Shown: one piece after another, positions 17,382 to 26,324 of the stretch
How positions within the stretch are numbered: position 1 is the first letter of the stretch
Layout of the letters: each line of letters begins with the position of its first letter
Translations under genes and position numbers: made by a program
NCBI RefSeq assembly: GCF_001425025.1
Contig: NZ_LMDE01000001.1
Coordinates: 478,751-542,750 of the forward strand
Direction of reading: 5' to 3'
Source: Nocardioides sp. Root122
GTDB taxonomy: Bacteria > Actinomycetota > Actinomycetes > Propionibacteriales > Nocardioidaceae
DNA length: 64,000 bases
The notes under the pieces: generated by a model
What the model was told of the DNA's origin: nothing
The model's input: only the letters and a program-made list of their open reading frames with translations
Databases searched by the model: none

Positions 17382-17400
17382 CGCTACGTTTGGCGTATCG
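17382..17400. promoter_or_regulatory. Second TetR-type operator (one mismatch)
   Basis: CGCTACG-TTTGG-CGTATCG repeats the core of the palindrome 60 bases away, with the same five-base spacer and a single arm mismatch. It is nearer the DUF981 start and would control that direction. Confidence 0.6.
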
Positions 17401-17428
17401 ATTCCCGCGGCGCGGTGAGGTGCGCCAC

Positions 17429-17469
17429 TTGAGCTCCCGCCTAATTCCGATACGATAGGCGTATCGGAA
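17429..17469 (+). promoter_or_regulatory. Promoter with overlapping TetR-type operator
   Basis: A -35-like TTGAGC (17429-17434) and -10-like TACGAT (17451-17456) are 16 bases apart. The -10 is embedded in a perfect palindrome, TTCCGATACG-ATAGG-CGTATCGGAA (17445-17469), with 10-bp arms. A bound TetR-family dimer would block polymerase. The tetR gene is about 400 bases downstream in the same transcription unit, so autoregulation is expected. Confidence 0.7.
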
Positions 17470-17491
17470 CAAGTCGGAAGGAGTGGATGAG

Positions 17492-17659
17492 ATGCCCAGC
17501 GCCGAGGTGATGATGTTCCTGGCGGCGACCCTGCTGGCCGGAGGACTGACGATGGGTGGCGTCACCCTCGTCTTCTTCCTCGACCAGTGGCGCGCGGACG
17601 CCCCGCCACGGAGCGCCGACGCTGAGCGGGAAGCGAGTCCGTTCGACAGGGCGGCGTGA
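17492..17659 (+). CDS. Small single-span membrane protein
   Basis: 55 residues starting MPSAEVMMFLAATLLAGGLT: one transmembrane helix (about 5-31) and a polar tail. GGAAGGAG sits eight bases before the ATG. Its stop overlaps the next gene's start (TGATG), it follows the operator-controlled promoter, and it is the first gene of a small operon ending in tetR. I do not recognise a family. Confidence 0.6.
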   Translation: MPSAEVMMFLAATLLAGGLTMGGVTLVFFLDQWRADAPPRSADAEREASPFDRAA

Positions 17660-17850
17660 TGGCCGTGCACGCGCTGATGGTCCTCGCGGCCTTCACCCTG
17701 GCGGCGATCGTGACCTACGCCGTCGTGCTGGCGGTGCTGACCGCGGCGTCGTCCGCCTCGGAGGAGCCGTGGCTCGACGCTCACGCGGATGCGGACGACG
17801 ACGACCCTGAGGTCGGCTCCGAGCGCCGTACGACGCCGGTGTCATGCTGA
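17659..17850 (+). CDS. Small single-span membrane protein
   Basis: 63 residues: one hydrophobic helix (about 5-30, ALMVLAAFTLAAIVTYAVVL) followed by an acidic tail with DADADDDDPE. Coupled to both neighbours: one-base overlap with the stop of the previous gene and a seven-base overlap with the tetR start. No known family. The pair of tiny membrane proteins may act together or with the divergent DUF981 protein. Confidence 0.6.
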   Translation: MAVHALMVLAAFTLAAIVTYAVVLAVLTAASSASEEPWLDAHADADDDDPEVGSERRTTPVSC

Positions 17851-18485
17851 CCACCCGCCCCGACGACCCTGACGGAGACCGCGTGCCCCCTGCCGACACA
17901 CCGCCCGTGCGGCCCCGGCCGGGGCGCCCGCGCGAGGCCTCGCTCGACCAGCGACTCCACGCCGCCGTGCTGGAGCTGCTGCGCACCCGTGGTCCCGCTG
18001 CGGTCACCATCGACGCCGTGACGTCCGCGTCGGGCGTGGCGAAGACGTCGATCTACCGCCGCTACGCCAACCGCGCCGAGCTGCTCACCGCCGTCCTGTC
18101 CGCTGCCATCGGCAGCCCCGACGTGCCGGTCGAGGGGGACGTGCGGGGGAAGATCCGTGCCGCCCTCGACCAGGTGTGGCACCAGATGGGCCACGTCCTG
18201 GGGCCCGGTGGGCTGGCCGCCATCGTCGGCAACACCGACCCGGAGTTCACCGACCTGTTCCGCGCTGCCCTGCGCCCCTACGTCGAGGCCCTGGTCGGCC
18301 GGATCCGCGACGACGTGGCGGGCGGGCTGCTGCGCCCGGACCTCGACGCCGAGGGCGTGGTGAGCCTGATGGTCGGCGCCTACCTCGGCGAGCTCGTCCG
18401 GCACGGCGGGGTCGCACCCGACTGGCTGGACCGGTCGCTCGAGATGTTGTGGGTCCTCATGGCGCGTCCCGCTCGTGGGGCGTAG
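17844..18485 (+). CDS. TetR-family transcriptional regulator
   Basis: 213 residues: a Pro-rich N-terminal extension, a TetR helix-turn-helix at about 33-80 (AAVTIDAVTSASGVAKTSIYRRYANRAEL split across helices 2 and 3) and a ligand-binding C-terminal domain. The start overlaps the preceding small membrane gene. Two matching palindromes lie in the divergent promoter region upstream of its operon, which are its likely targets. The inducer is unknown. Confidence 0.88.
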   Translation: MLTTRPDDPDGDRVPPADTPPVRPRPGRPREASLDQRLHAAVLELLRTRGPAAVTIDAVTSASGVAKTSIYRRYANRAELLTAVLSAAIGSPDVPVEGDVRGKIRAALDQVWHQMGHVLGPGGLAAIVGNTDPEFTDLFRAALRPYVEALVGRIRDDVAGGLLRPDLDAEGVVSLMVGAYLGELVRHGGVAPDWLDRSLEMLWVLMARPARGA

Positions 18486-18611
18486 GACGAGTCGAGCCGC
18501 GCCGCTACGGCGGGCCCTCATCTGGGCGATGCCGCAGGAGCGGCAGTGGGGGAGACTCGGCACCAGGACGCGTCTCGCATCGATCGATGACCTGCGCGCC
18601 GTAGGAGGCAG

Positions 18612-19760
18612 GTGGATCTCGTGCGGGTCCTGTTCTCCTCGACGTCCGGCTACGGGCACGTCCTGCCGATGGTCCCGCTCGCCCGTGCGTTCGTCGCGGC
18701 CGGGCACACCGTCCTGTGGGCGACTGGGGCGGACGCGACGCGCCTCGTCGCCGACCGGGGGCTGGAGGCGGTGCCTGCCGGTCTGGCGGGCCCGGACCTC
18801 CTGGCGGGGAGGAAGCGGGTGCATGCCCTGGCCGCGGACGTCGCACCCGTCGAGCGGGCGGCGTTCGTGTTCCCACGGCTGTTCGGCGAGCTGTTGACCG
18901 CACCGATGGCCGCGGACCTGTTGCCGCTGGCGCGCGAGTGGCGCCCGGACCTCCTGGTCCACGAGCACGGCGAGCTCGCCTCTCCTGTGGTCGGGGCCGT
19001 GCTCGGGGTGCCGAGCGTCACCCACGCGTTCGGCGGCGCGATCCCGCGCGAGATCGTCGACTCGGCCGGGTGGGCGGTGGCGTCGGTCTGGGCCGAGCAC
19101 GGGCTCGACCCCCCGCCGTACGCCGGTTGCTTCACCACGCTCTACCTCGACATCTGCCCGCGGTCGGTGCAGTCGGTCGACATGGGCCACATCGGTGCCG
19201 TGCACCAGCTGCGACCCGTCGAGCAGGTCTCGCACGCGGCCCCGGACGAAGAGCCGCCGCTGGTCTACCTGACCCTCGGCACGGTGCAGAACCGCGCGCC
19301 GATCCTGCCGACGATCGTGGCCGCGCTCGGCGGCCTCCCGGTCCGGGTGCTCGTCGCCGTCGGTCCCGACGGTGATCCCGCCGCGCTGGACCCGCTGCCC
19401 GGCAACGTGCGGGTGGAGAGGTGGGTCGACCAGGCGGCGGTGCTGGAGCGGTGCGCAGTCGTGGTGTCGCACGCCGGCTCCGGCACGTTCCTGGGGGCCT
19501 TGGCGGCGGGTCGTCCGCAGCTGTGCCTGCCGCTCGCTGCCGACCAGTTCCGCAACGCCTCCGGGGGTGAGTCGAGCGGCGCGGCACTGGTGCTCGTCCC
19601 CGGGCAGGTCAGCGCCCAGTCGGTCGTCGACGCCGTGACCCGCCTGCTCGTCGACGACACGTTTGCCGGGGCGGCGCGGGTGGTGTCCGGCGAGATCGCG
19701 GCGATGCCGTCTCCGGCCGAGGTGGTCGACGTGCTCGTGGGAGAGGGCGGCTTGCGCTGA
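18612..19760 (+). CDS. UGT/MGT-like glycosyltransferase (GT1 fold)
   Basis: 382 residues with a two-domain GT-B fold. The N-terminus FSSTSGYGHVLPMVPLARAF carries the GHxxPm motif of macrolide and sterol glycosyltransferases; the C-terminal donor-binding domain has VVVSHAGSGTFLGALAAGRPQLCLP and the DQFRNA ending of the nucleotide-sugar signature. GTG at 18612 follows AGGAGG. It stands alone after tetR (126-base gap), so it may or may not be in that regulon. The aglycone and sugar are not predictable. Confidence 0.85.
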   Translation: MDLVRVLFSSTSGYGHVLPMVPLARAFVAAGHTVLWATGADATRLVADRGLEAVPAGLAGPDLLAGRKRVHALAADVAPVERAAFVFPRLFGELLTAPMAADLLPLAREWRPDLLVHEHGELASPVVGAVLGVPSVTHAFGGAIPREIVDSAGWAVASVWAEHGLDPPPYAGCFTTLYLDICPRSVQSVDMGHIGAVHQLRPVEQVSHAAPDEEPPLVYLTLGTVQNRAPILPTIVAALGGLPVRVLVAVGPDGDPAALDPLPGNVRVERWVDQAAVLERCAVVVSHAGSGTFLGALAAGRPQLCLPLAADQFRNASGGESSGAALVLVPGQVSAQSVVDAVTRLLVDDTFAGAARVVSGEIAAMPSPAEVVDVLVGEGGLR

Positions 19761-19798
19761 GCGCCCGCAGGACCGATGCGGCGGCATAGCGTGTACCC

Positions 19799-20545
19799 GT
19801 GAGCCACAGCGACCCCGCCCGCACCCTGGTCGAGATCTGCCTCGAGGACGTCGGGGGAGCGGCCGTCGCCGCCGGGGGTGGCGCCGACGCGCTGGAGGTG
19901 TGCGCCGGGCTCGCCGACGGCGGTACGACGCCGACGCTGGGCTTCGTGCGCCACTGTGCCGAGGAGGCCGCGGGCCTGGAGATCCGGGTGCTGGTGCGCG
20001 CCCGCGCCGGCGACTTCGTCCACTCCGTGCAGGAGCTCGACGTGATGGCGGCCGACATCGAGGCGACGCGCTCGGCGGTCCCGGCCGGCACGCGGCTCGG
20101 GTTCGTGATCGGCACGCTCCAGCCCGACGGCGACGTCGACGCCGGTGCCGTACGCCGCCTGGTGGCCGCGTGCGGCGGCTCGCCGGTCACCTTCCACAAG
20201 GCCTTCGACTCCGTGCCCGACAAGCGGTCGGCGCTGCCGCTCCTGCGCGACCTCGGGATCAGCCGGGTGCTCACCTCGGGCGGCAGCGGGCCGGCCGTCG
20301 ACCACCTGCCAGCCCTCGCGGACCTGGTGCGGCGCGGGGGAGACGACGTACGGATCGCGGTCGGCGGCGGGGTCCGGCCCGGCAACGTCGCCCGGATCGT
20401 CGACGAGACCGGCGCCCGCGAGGTGCACCTCCGTGCGCCCGGCAGCGTCACCTCGGCGGGCGTGTCCGCGGGCTACGACGACGGGAGTCGCAGTGTCACC
20501 AGCGCGGCCGTCGTCGCGGAGGTCATGGCCGCCCTCCGCCGCTGA
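19799..20545 (+). CDS. cutC: CutC-family TIM-barrel protein
   Basis: 248 residues matching CutC: LVEICLEDVGGAAVAAGGGAD at the start, VLVRARAGDF, the VTFHKAFD strand and LTSGGSG. Named for copper homeostasis in E. coli, although its biochemical function is still unclear. GTG start with TAGCGT (19787-19792) six bases upstream and no Shine-Dalgarno, which suggests a leaderless message. It converges on the M81 peptidase gene with only one base between the stop codons. Confidence 0.88.
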   Translation: MSHSDPARTLVEICLEDVGGAAVAAGGGADALEVCAGLADGGTTPTLGFVRHCAEEAAGLEIRVLVRARAGDFVHSVQELDVMAADIEATRSAVPAGTRLGFVIGTLQPDGDVDAGAVRRLVAACGGSPVTFHKAFDSVPDKRSALPLLRDLGISRVLTSGGSGPAVDHLPALADLVRRGGDDVRIAVGGGVRPGNVARIVDETGAREVHLRAPGSVTSAGVSAGYDDGSRSVTSAAVVAEVMAALRR

Positions 20546-20546
20546 G

Positions 20547-22049
20547 TCACCCAGTCGTGTCGCCGGGGAACAGCGCCGCGCCAGCCAACGGGTCCACCCC
20601 GGAGACGTCGTCGAGGGGGAACATCGGCCGGCGCACCCGCCGGTGCCCGAGCCGCGCCAGGTCCTGGTCGACCCCGCCGGGAGTGAGCGCCAGCATCCAG
20701 TCGGCGGCCATGTCGAACAGCTCGGGCTCGAGGTAGCCGATCTTCACGACCACGATGTCGGCGCGGCGTGGGTCCAGCCCGAGCCGGGTGAAGTCCGACT
20801 CGAGGTGGTAGGGCCGGCGCCGCCGGGTCACGACCACGTCGACGTGGGGCGTGCGGACCACGACCTCGAGGTTGTCCTCGCCCGGCACCACGGCCACCAC
20901 GCGACCGCTGAGCTCCACGGGCGGCGCGGGGCGGTCGTCGACGCGGGCGCCGACCCTCAGGCGTACATCCGCACCGACCCCGGCCTCCTGCGCCGCCAAC
21001 GCCCCGGCAGCGTCCGGGACCGACGCATAGATCGCGCGCTTGCCGCTGGCCGCCAGCGCCGGGCTCGCCAGCAGCTCGGCCAGCGTCCACGTCACGTCAC
21101 CGGCCCCACCGGCGGTCGGGTTGTCGCCGGAGTCGGAGACGAAGTACGGCGCCGCCGGCGACTCCACGGCTGCCGCGAGCACCTCCTCGAACGACCCGGT
21201 CGGCGCCACGAAGCCGAACTCCTCGCGCCGCGCCCACAGCTCGCCCGCCAGCGCGGCGGCCTCGGTCCTGGCCAGCTCCGCGTCGTCGCCGACGACCATG
21301 ACCACGGCGCAGTTGCGGGGCTCGTCGGCCCACGGGTAGCCGATCCAGATGCCCGCGTCGAGGATGCCGTCGAGCGCCTCGATCTCGGGCACCCGGGCGT
21401 ACAGGCTCGTCGCCGGCTCCTGCCGGGTGCTGGTCATCTCGCCGGGCAGCAGGATCGGCACCGGCACCCAGGCCTTGGCCGGCCGTCGGCGCCCCCGGGG
21501 GAGGGCGAGCCGGTCGAGCAGGTTGCGGGCCGCCCGCTCCTTGGTCTCCTGCCAGTCCACGTGCGGCGCCGTGCGGTAGGTCGTCAGCAGGTCGACCGTC
21601 GCGGCGAGGGTGTGCGAGACGTTGCCGTGGAGGTCCATGCCGCTGCTGATCAGGCAGTCGGCGCCGACGACGGCCCGCACGGCCAGTGCGAGGTCGCCCT
21701 CCATGTCGTCGAGCCCGACGACGCTGGCCGCCCCGTGGATGTCGAGGACGAGCCCGTCGAGCGGCGCCTCGGACGTGGCCGCGACCAGCCCGGCGAGGAT
21801 CTCGGCCTTCAGTGCCGCGTAGTCCTCGGCCGGGATCGCGCCGCCGGCGATGTTGCGTGCCTGCAGGACGCCGATCCACTCCGCGCGGTCGGTCAGCGAC
21901 CCGCCCTCGCGCCAGAAGTCCCACGCGTCGAGCACCTCCCGGCCGCGGCGCGGAGACAGCATCGCGGCCGTGGTGAGGGCGGGGGAGAACGTCGAGGCCT
22001 CCAGGCTGATGCCGCAGACGGCGACGCGCGGACGGGCGGGGTCGGTCAC
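20547..22049 (-). CDS. M81-family metallopeptidase (MlrC/microcystinase-like)
   Basis: 500 residues of the MlrC-like family of zinc enzymes, founded on the last enzyme of microcystin degradation. Characteristic pieces are the N-terminal [34 protein letters not shown] with metal-binding Asp and His, and [16 protein letters not shown] in the C-terminal half. GTG start. A natural substrate in this organism is unknown; most genomic members have nothing to do with microcystin. The 320-base region beyond its start (22050-22369) holds the cspA promoter and leader and no other gene I can support. Confidence 0.88.
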   Translation of the reverse strand: MTDPARPRVAVCGISLEASTFSPALTTAAMLSPRRGREVLDAWDFWREGGSLTDRAEWIGVLQARNIAGGAIPAEDYAALKAEILAGLVAATSEAPLDGLVLDIHGAASVVGLDDMEGDLALAVRAVVGADCLISSGMDLHGNVSHTLAATVDLLTTYRTAPHVDWQETKERAARNLLDRLALPRGRRRPAKAWVPVPILLPGEMTSTRQEPATSLYARVPEIEALDGILDAGIWIGYPWADEPRNCAVVMVVGDDAELARTEAAALAGELWARREEFGFVAPTGSFEEVLAAAVESPAAPYFVSDSGDNPTAGGAGDVTWTLAELLASPALAASGKRAIYASVPDAAGALAAQEAGVGADVRLRVGARVDDRPAPPVELSGRVVAVVPGEDNLEVVVRTPHVDVVVTRRRRPYHLESDFTRLGLDPRRADIVVVKIGYLEPELFDMAADWMLALTPGGVDQDLARLGHRRVRRPMFPLDDVSGVDPLAGAALFPGDTTG

Positions 22050-22169
22050 CCGACCGATGGTGTCAGGACGGGCGTACGCCGGCCCTGCCGGGGCGCGTGG
22101 CAGGAGAGCGGAGCAGCCCCCTCGGCGAGCCCGTTGGCCGACTGTTCATCACCGCGTCCAACTCCACCG

Positions 22170-22197
22170 GTGACGTGGCGCGAAATGTTGGTAGGGT
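22170..22197 (+). promoter_or_regulatory. Promoter of the cold-shock gene
   Basis: GTGACG (22170-22175) and TAGGGT (22192-22197) are separated by 16 bases. This gives an untranslated leader of roughly 165 bases before the ATG, in keeping with the long thermo-responsive leaders of cspA genes. Confidence 0.5.
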
Positions 22198-22369
22198 TTG
22201 TCGTGCAACAGGTGCAAGTTCCAGCAGGTCGACGCCCGCGGAGTTTGTGATCCAACGGCGTTTGTTCTTCGGGCCCTGCCAGCTCGTGAGTCGCAAGCGG
22301 CGTGTCACCGCATCTGGTGCGGGTCGCCGAGGTGGCGGCTCACGCCCCGACAAAGGAGTAACGAGCGAC

Positions 22370-22573
22370 ATGGCTCAGGGCACCGTTAAGTGGTTCAACG
22401 CCGAGAAGGGTTTCGGCTTCATCGCGCAGGAGGACGGCGGCGACGACGTCTTCGTGCACTACTCGGCCATCCAGAGCCAGGGCTACAAGTCCCTGGACGA
22501 GAACCAGAAGGTCGAGTTCGACGTCACCCAGGGCCCGAAGGGCCCCCAGGCGGAGAACGTTCGTCCGGTCTGA
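22370..22573 (+). CDS. Cold-shock protein (CspA family)
   Basis: 67 residues forming one cold-shock OB domain, with both RNA-binding motifs intact: KGFGFI (RNP1) and VFVHYSAI (RNP2). It is a nucleic-acid chaperone that melts RNA structure and is often strongly expressed in actinobacteria even without cold. The true start is the ATG at 22370, after AGGAG at about 11 bases; the longer frame upstream is non-coding leader. A strong terminator follows. Confidence 0.96.
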   Translation: MAQGTVKWFNAEKGFGFIAQEDGGDDVFVHYSAIQSQGYKSLDENQKVEFDVTQGPKGPQAENVRPV

Positions 22574-22611
22574 TCGTCGGACGCTGGACTGAGGTCCAGT
22601 TCTGATCACTG

Positions 22612-22647
22612 CTCCGGCCTCTCCCCTCTATTGGGGAGGGGCCGGAG
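22612..22647 (+). terminator. Terminator after the cold-shock gene
   Basis: A 15-bp stem, CTCCGGCCTCTCCCC against 22633-22647 with one G-U pair and a six-base loop. It is followed by an A/T-rich stretch without a long T run. Confidence 0.8.
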
Positions 22648-22772
22648 TAGATTTAGCGGGAGACTAGTGACACGAAAGGGTCATTGGCCGGGCAGCACCT
22701 GTCGTGGACACTGGACCTGGCGACGTACATTTGAACGCGGGAGCACGGCCTGCAGAGCGAGGGAGGGTGACG

Positions 22773-22937
22773 ATGCACGACCAGTTCGACGTGACCCTCG
22801 AGGACGGCGACCTGCTCGGCGAGGTGGAGCTCACGACCACGCTGATCATCGCCGCGAGCGAGTCCGAGGAGCACCTCTCCCAGGACGAGATCGACCGGCT
22901 GCTCGGCGTCACGCCGCGCAAGCCCTCCGAGGACTGA
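22773..22937 (+). CDS. Small acidic protein of unknown function
   Basis: 54 residues starting MHDQFDVTLEDGDLLGEVEL, strongly acidic, no membrane segment, ending RKPSED. GAGGGAGGG six bases upstream of the ATG at 22773 decides the start over an in-frame ATG at 22704. I recognise no domain. It may be monocistronic; the next gene is convergent. Confidence 0.65.
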   Translation: MHDQFDVTLEDGDLLGEVELTTTLIIAASESEEHLSQDEIDRLLGVTPRKPSED

Positions 22938-22952
22938 CCCGGCTCACGCGCC

Positions 22953-24002
22953 TCAGCAGGTCGCGAACAGCACCGGCCCGCTCGTCAGGTCCGACAGCAC
23001 GTACTCGCCGTCCGCGGGCCGCAGCTCGAGCGTGATCTCGCGCCCGTCCGAGCCGGCGTCCTTCACCGAGAAGCGGTCGCTGAAGTCGCCACCCTGACCG
23101 GGTGCCGGCCCGGCAGCGAGCCGGGCCCGCGCGTCGGCGTCGCCGGGAGCGTCGTCGGCGTCCTCCACCTGGAGCACCGCGCGGACGTCGCCGCCGGGCT
23201 CCAGCCCCATCGCGAAGCCGGTGAGCGGGTGTACGCCGCCCGCTGCCGCGACCAGCTGGTCGGCCTCGGCCTGCGCGTCGTCGTCGGCCTGAGACATCGC
23301 CAGCTCCTCGCACGCGTGGTCGCCCGTGTAGACCGCCGCGGCGAGCGGGGCGTCCAGGGCGCCGGCCACGTCGGCCAGGTCGTCGGCGCCGTCGGCATCG
23401 CCGCGGACCACGTCGAGGACCTTCTCGAGGAAGGGCGCCTGGTCGGAGGCGAGCACGAGGCCCTGGTCGCCCAGCAGCGCGAAGTGCTGGAGCTCGGGGG
23501 TCAGCGTCGCCCCCACCCCGGAGAGGACATCCGGTCCGCCGACCCACACGCCGTCGGCCTCCTCCGGCTCGTCCCAGCCGAGGTCCCGCAGCCGGTCCGC
23601 GAGGTCGCCCGTGTCGATGTCGTCACCGACGCCCATCACCTCGACGGCGCCGGCGTCGGACTGCGCCAGCAGCTCCCAGTCGAGCGTCGCGGGGGAGAGG
23701 CCCAGCTCCTGCTGCATCACACCGGCGGACGTGCTGAGCGCCGACATCGAGGACAGGTCGCGTGCGAACGCGTCGGCGAGGAAGGCGTCGACCGCGGCGG
23801 GGTCGGAGTCGGCGTCGACGTCGGCATCGAGCTCGGCGCGGACGCGCGCCCAGTCGGTCCACGTGGCCCTGCTGGTGGCGGCCGGGACGAGGTCGAGCGC
23901 CCGCTGGAGCGGCGTACCCCGGTCGCCCAGGCGGAAGGCGACGAGCCCCGCGACGAGCACCACGAGCACGCCCACGAGGGCGAGGACGGCACGGCGTGGC
24001 AC
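22953..24002 (-). CDS. Membrane-anchored extracellular protein of unknown function
   Basis: 349 residues with one N-terminal transmembrane anchor or uncleaved signal (about 5-25, AVLALVGVLVVLVAGLVAF) and a long acidic, Asp/Ala-rich outside domain. Two cysteines (about 233 and the C-terminal residue) could form a disulphide. I do not recognise a family; alternation of helical, Ala-rich segments and short strands suggests a folded domain rather than a linker. ATG start. Divergent from the NUDIX gene with 44 bases between. Confidence 0.75.
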   Translation of the reverse strand: MPRRAVLALVGVLVVLVAGLVAFRLGDRGTPLQRALDLVPAATSRATWTDWARVRAELDADVDADSDPAAVDAFLADAFARDLSSMSALSTSAGVMQQELGLSPATLDWELLAQSDAGAVEVMGVGDDIDTGDLADRLRDLGWDEPEEADGVWVGGPDVLSGVGATLTPELQHFALLGDQGLVLASDQAPFLEKVLDVVRGDADGADDLADVAGALDAPLAAAVYTGDHACEELAMSQADDDAQAEADQLVAAAGGVHPLTGFAMGLEPGGDVRAVLQVEDADDAPGDADARARLAAGPAPGQGGDFSDRFSVKDAGSDGREITLELRPADGEYVLSDLTSGPVLFATC

Positions 24003-24046
24003 GGTCGGGCTCCTCGTGGATCGGGAATGGGTGTGACACTACTTCC

Positions 24047-24904
24047 ATGGAGCCCCGCGACGTGCGCGCTGCAGGCGCCGTGGTCACCCGCAAGGGCGGC
24101 GAGGTCCTGCTGGTGCACCGGCCCAAGTACGACGACTGGTCCTTCCCCAAGGGCAAGCTCGATCCCGGCGAGCACGTGGTCACCGCGGCAGTGCGCGAGG
24201 TGGCCGAGGAGACCGGCCTCGACGTACGCCTCGGGCCGGCGCTGTCCTCGCAGCGCTACCGGATGTCCAACGGCCGGTTCAAGTCGGTGGACTACTGGAC
24301 CGGCCGCGTGCTCGGCAGCGACGACGTCAGCCGCTACCGGCCCAACGACGAGATCGACTCCGTCCAGTGGGTGCCGTGGGACGCCGCGATGCGCCGGCTC
24401 ACCTACTCCTACGACCGCGACACCCTCGCGGAGGCGAAGCCACTGCGGCGCAAGACCCGTGCCCTGGTCGTGCTGCGGCACGGGAAGGCGCGCTCGCGCG
24501 ACAGCTGGCGCAAGGACGACCGGCTCCGCCCGCTCCTGAGGCTCGGGGAGGGCCAGGCGCAGCACCTGGTCCCGTTGCTCGCGGCGTTCGACGTCACCTC
24601 GGTGCACACCTCGTCGAGCACCCGGTGCGTGCAGACCGTGACGCCCTACGTCGACACGACCGGGTGGCCGGTCAAGAAGTACGACGAGCTGAGCGAGGAG
24701 GACGCCACCCCGGAGGGCGTCGTCGAGCTCGTCGACGCGCTGCTCGACAGCGGCGAGAGCACCGTGCTGTGCACCCACCGCCCGGTGCTGCCCGCGGTGC
24801 TCGACGCGCTGCGCCTGCCCGAGGTCAGGCTCGAGCCGGGCGGGATGCTGGTCGCGCACCACCGCAAGGGCCGCGTGGTCGCGACCGAGGTCCTGCAGCC
24901 CTGA
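24047..24904 (+). CDS. NUDIX hydrolase fused to histidine phosphatase (MutT1-like)
   Basis: 285 residues in two domains. Residues 5-135 are NUDIX, with the box GKLDPGEHVVTAAVREVAEE continuing TG. Residues 145-285 are a phosphoglycerate-mutase-like phosphatase with the RHG motif (LVVLRHGKARS) and a later catalytic CTHRPVLP. The fusion matches mycobacterial MutT1, which hydrolyses 8-oxo-dGTP and diadenosine polyphosphates. It may also act in polyphosphate or nucleotide clean-up given the phosphate genes next to it. GACACT lies six bases before the ATG, so this could be another leaderless start. Confidence 0.9.
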   Translation: MEPRDVRAAGAVVTRKGGEVLLVHRPKYDDWSFPKGKLDPGEHVVTAAVREVAEETGLDVRLGPALSSQRYRMSNGRFKSVDYWTGRVLGSDDVSRYRPNDEIDSVQWVPWDAAMRRLTYSYDRDTLAEAKPLRRKTRALVVLRHGKARSRDSWRKDDRLRPLLRLGEGQAQHLVPLLAAFDVTSVHTSSSTRCVQTVTPYVDTTGWPVKKYDELSEEDATPEGVVELVDALLDSGESTVLCTHRPVLPAVLDALRLPEVRLEPGGMLVAHHRKGRVVATEVLQP

Positions 24905-25004
24905 GCCTTGTAGGACTCCCGGGGTCGCTCGTCAAGCGCAGCCGGGCGAGTTCATGTGATCGCCGTCTCACGCACGAATGTGCGACGCCATCCGGCCCGG
25001 CCGA

Positions 25005-25026
25005 GTTCACGCTGCGTTCACCGACG
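25005..25026 (+). promoter_or_regulatory. PHO box upstream of pstS
   Basis: Two adjacent 11-base units, GTTCACGCTGC and GTTCACCGACG, reproduce the actinobacterial PhoP direct-repeat operator (GTTCACC plus four bases). A weaker GTTCATGTGAT lies 55 bases upstream at 24950. The box is about 75 bases before the pstS start, the right place for activation under phosphate limitation. Confidence 0.8.
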
Positions 25027-25099
25027 ACGCCGTGGTCGTTCTCCTGCCGTGCCTAGCGTCCCGATCGTCAGCAATCACAAGACTTTCAGGAGCACTGAA

Positions 25100-26221
25100 G
25101 TGAACCGCACTTCTTTCCGCAAGCTGCTTGCCCCGAGCGTGGCAGTGCTTGCCCTCTCGATCTCCCTCACCGCCTGTGGTGCCGGGAACGAGAGCGACGC
25201 CGCGGCGTCCGACGGCTCGAGCGAGGCCACGGGCGGCCTGTCCGGCGACCTCAGCGGCGCCGGTTCCTCCGCCCAGGAGAAGGCCCAGGGCGCCTGGGCC
25301 ACCGGCTTCCAGGGCATGAACGACGGCAACGTCACCGTCAACTACGACCCGGTCGGCTCCGGCGACGGTCGTACGAACTTCATCGAGGGTGGCGTCAGCT
25401 TCGCCGGCTCCGACTCCTACCTCAACGACGACGAGGGCGAGCTCACTGCTGCCAAGGAGCGCTGCAACGGCGAGGACCCGATCGAGGTCCCCGCCTACGT
25501 CTCCCCGATCGCCGTCGCGTTCAACGTGGAGGGCGTCGACTCGCTCAACCTCGACGCCGACACGATCGCGCAGATCTTCGACGGCAAGATCACCAGCTGG
25601 GACGACCAGGCGATCGCCGACCAGAACCCCGACGCCACCCTGCCGGACCTGGCCATCACGCCGGTCCACCGCTCGGACGACTCGGGCACCACCAAGAACT
25701 TCACCGACTACCTCGGCAAGGCCAGCTCGTCGTGGTCCTACGAGGCCGAGGACGCGTTCCCGGTCAAGGGTGGCGAGGCCGCCGAGGGCACCTCGGGCGT
25801 CATCTCCGCCGTCTCGGGCGGCAAGGGCACCATCGGCTACGCCGACGAGAGCCAGGTCGGCGACCTGTCCGTCGTCTCGGTCAAGGTCGGCGAGGAGTAC
25901 GTCGCCCCGTCCGCCGAGGGTGCCGCCACGGTCGTCGAGGCCTCCCCGGCCGCCGAGGGCCGTGCCGACGTCGACATGGCCGTCGACATCGACCGCGAGA
26001 CCACCGAGCCGGGTGCCTACCCCGTCGTCCTGCTCAGCTACGTCATCGCCTGCCAGACCTACGAGGACCAGGCCGAGGCCGACCTGGTCAAGGGCTACCT
26101 GTCCTACATCGTGTCCGACGAGGGCCAGCAGGCAGCGTCGGAGGAGGCCGGCTCCGCGCCGCTCTCCAGCTCGGTCGCCGAGAAGGCGCAGAGCATCGTC
26201 GACGCGATCACCGCGGGCTGA
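25100..26221 (+). CDS. pstS: Phosphate ABC transporter, substrate-binding lipoprotein
   Basis: 373 residues. A lipoprotein signal peptide ends in LTAC (residues 23-26), giving a lipidated Cys26 on the outer face of the membrane. The mature protein has the phosphate-binding loop pattern of PstS: SGDGRTNF, GSDSY and the SDDSGTTKNFTDYL segment. GTG at 25100 is preferred because CAGGAG precedes it by about eight bases and it gives a proper signal peptide; the ORF extends further upstream without one. First gene of pstSCAB, behind a PHO box. Confidence 0.95.
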   Translation: MNRTSFRKLLAPSVAVLALSISLTACGAGNESDAAASDGSSEATGGLSGDLSGAGSSAQEKAQGAWATGFQGMNDGNVTVNYDPVGSGDGRTNFIEGGVSFAGSDSYLNDDEGELTAAKERCNGEDPIEVPAYVSPIAVAFNVEGVDSLNLDADTIAQIFDGKITSWDDQAIADQNPDATLPDLAITPVHRSDDSGTTKNFTDYLGKASSSWSYEAEDAFPVKGGEAAEGTSGVISAVSGGKGTIGYADESQVGDLSVVSVKVGEEYVAPSAEGAATVVEASPAAEGRADVDMAVDIDRETTEPGAYPVVLLSYVIACQTYEDQAEADLVKGYLSYIVSDEGQQAASEEAGSAPLSSSVAEKAQSIVDAITAG

Positions 26222-26261
26222 TCCACCGGTCGGCGGGTACTCCGCCGACCACCCACGCCGG

Positions 26262-26293
26262 GTGCGGCGGGCCGGGCAACCGGCCCGCCGCAC
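26262..26293 (+). terminator. Hairpin between pstS and pstC (attenuator-like)
   Basis: GTGCGGCGGGCCGG pairs perfectly with 26280-26293 around a GCAA tetraloop. No T run follows. Such a hairpin inside the operon would let pstS be made in excess over the membrane genes, by partial termination or by protecting the upstream mRNA. Confidence 0.7.
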
Positions 26294-26324
26294 AGGCGCA
26301 TGAAACGACTGAGTGAGGTAGCAC

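Noticed and set aside
17781..19787. 668-residue minus-strand ORF over tetR and the glycosyltransferase
   Set aside because: Crosses two well-supported genes and their gap, with no motif.
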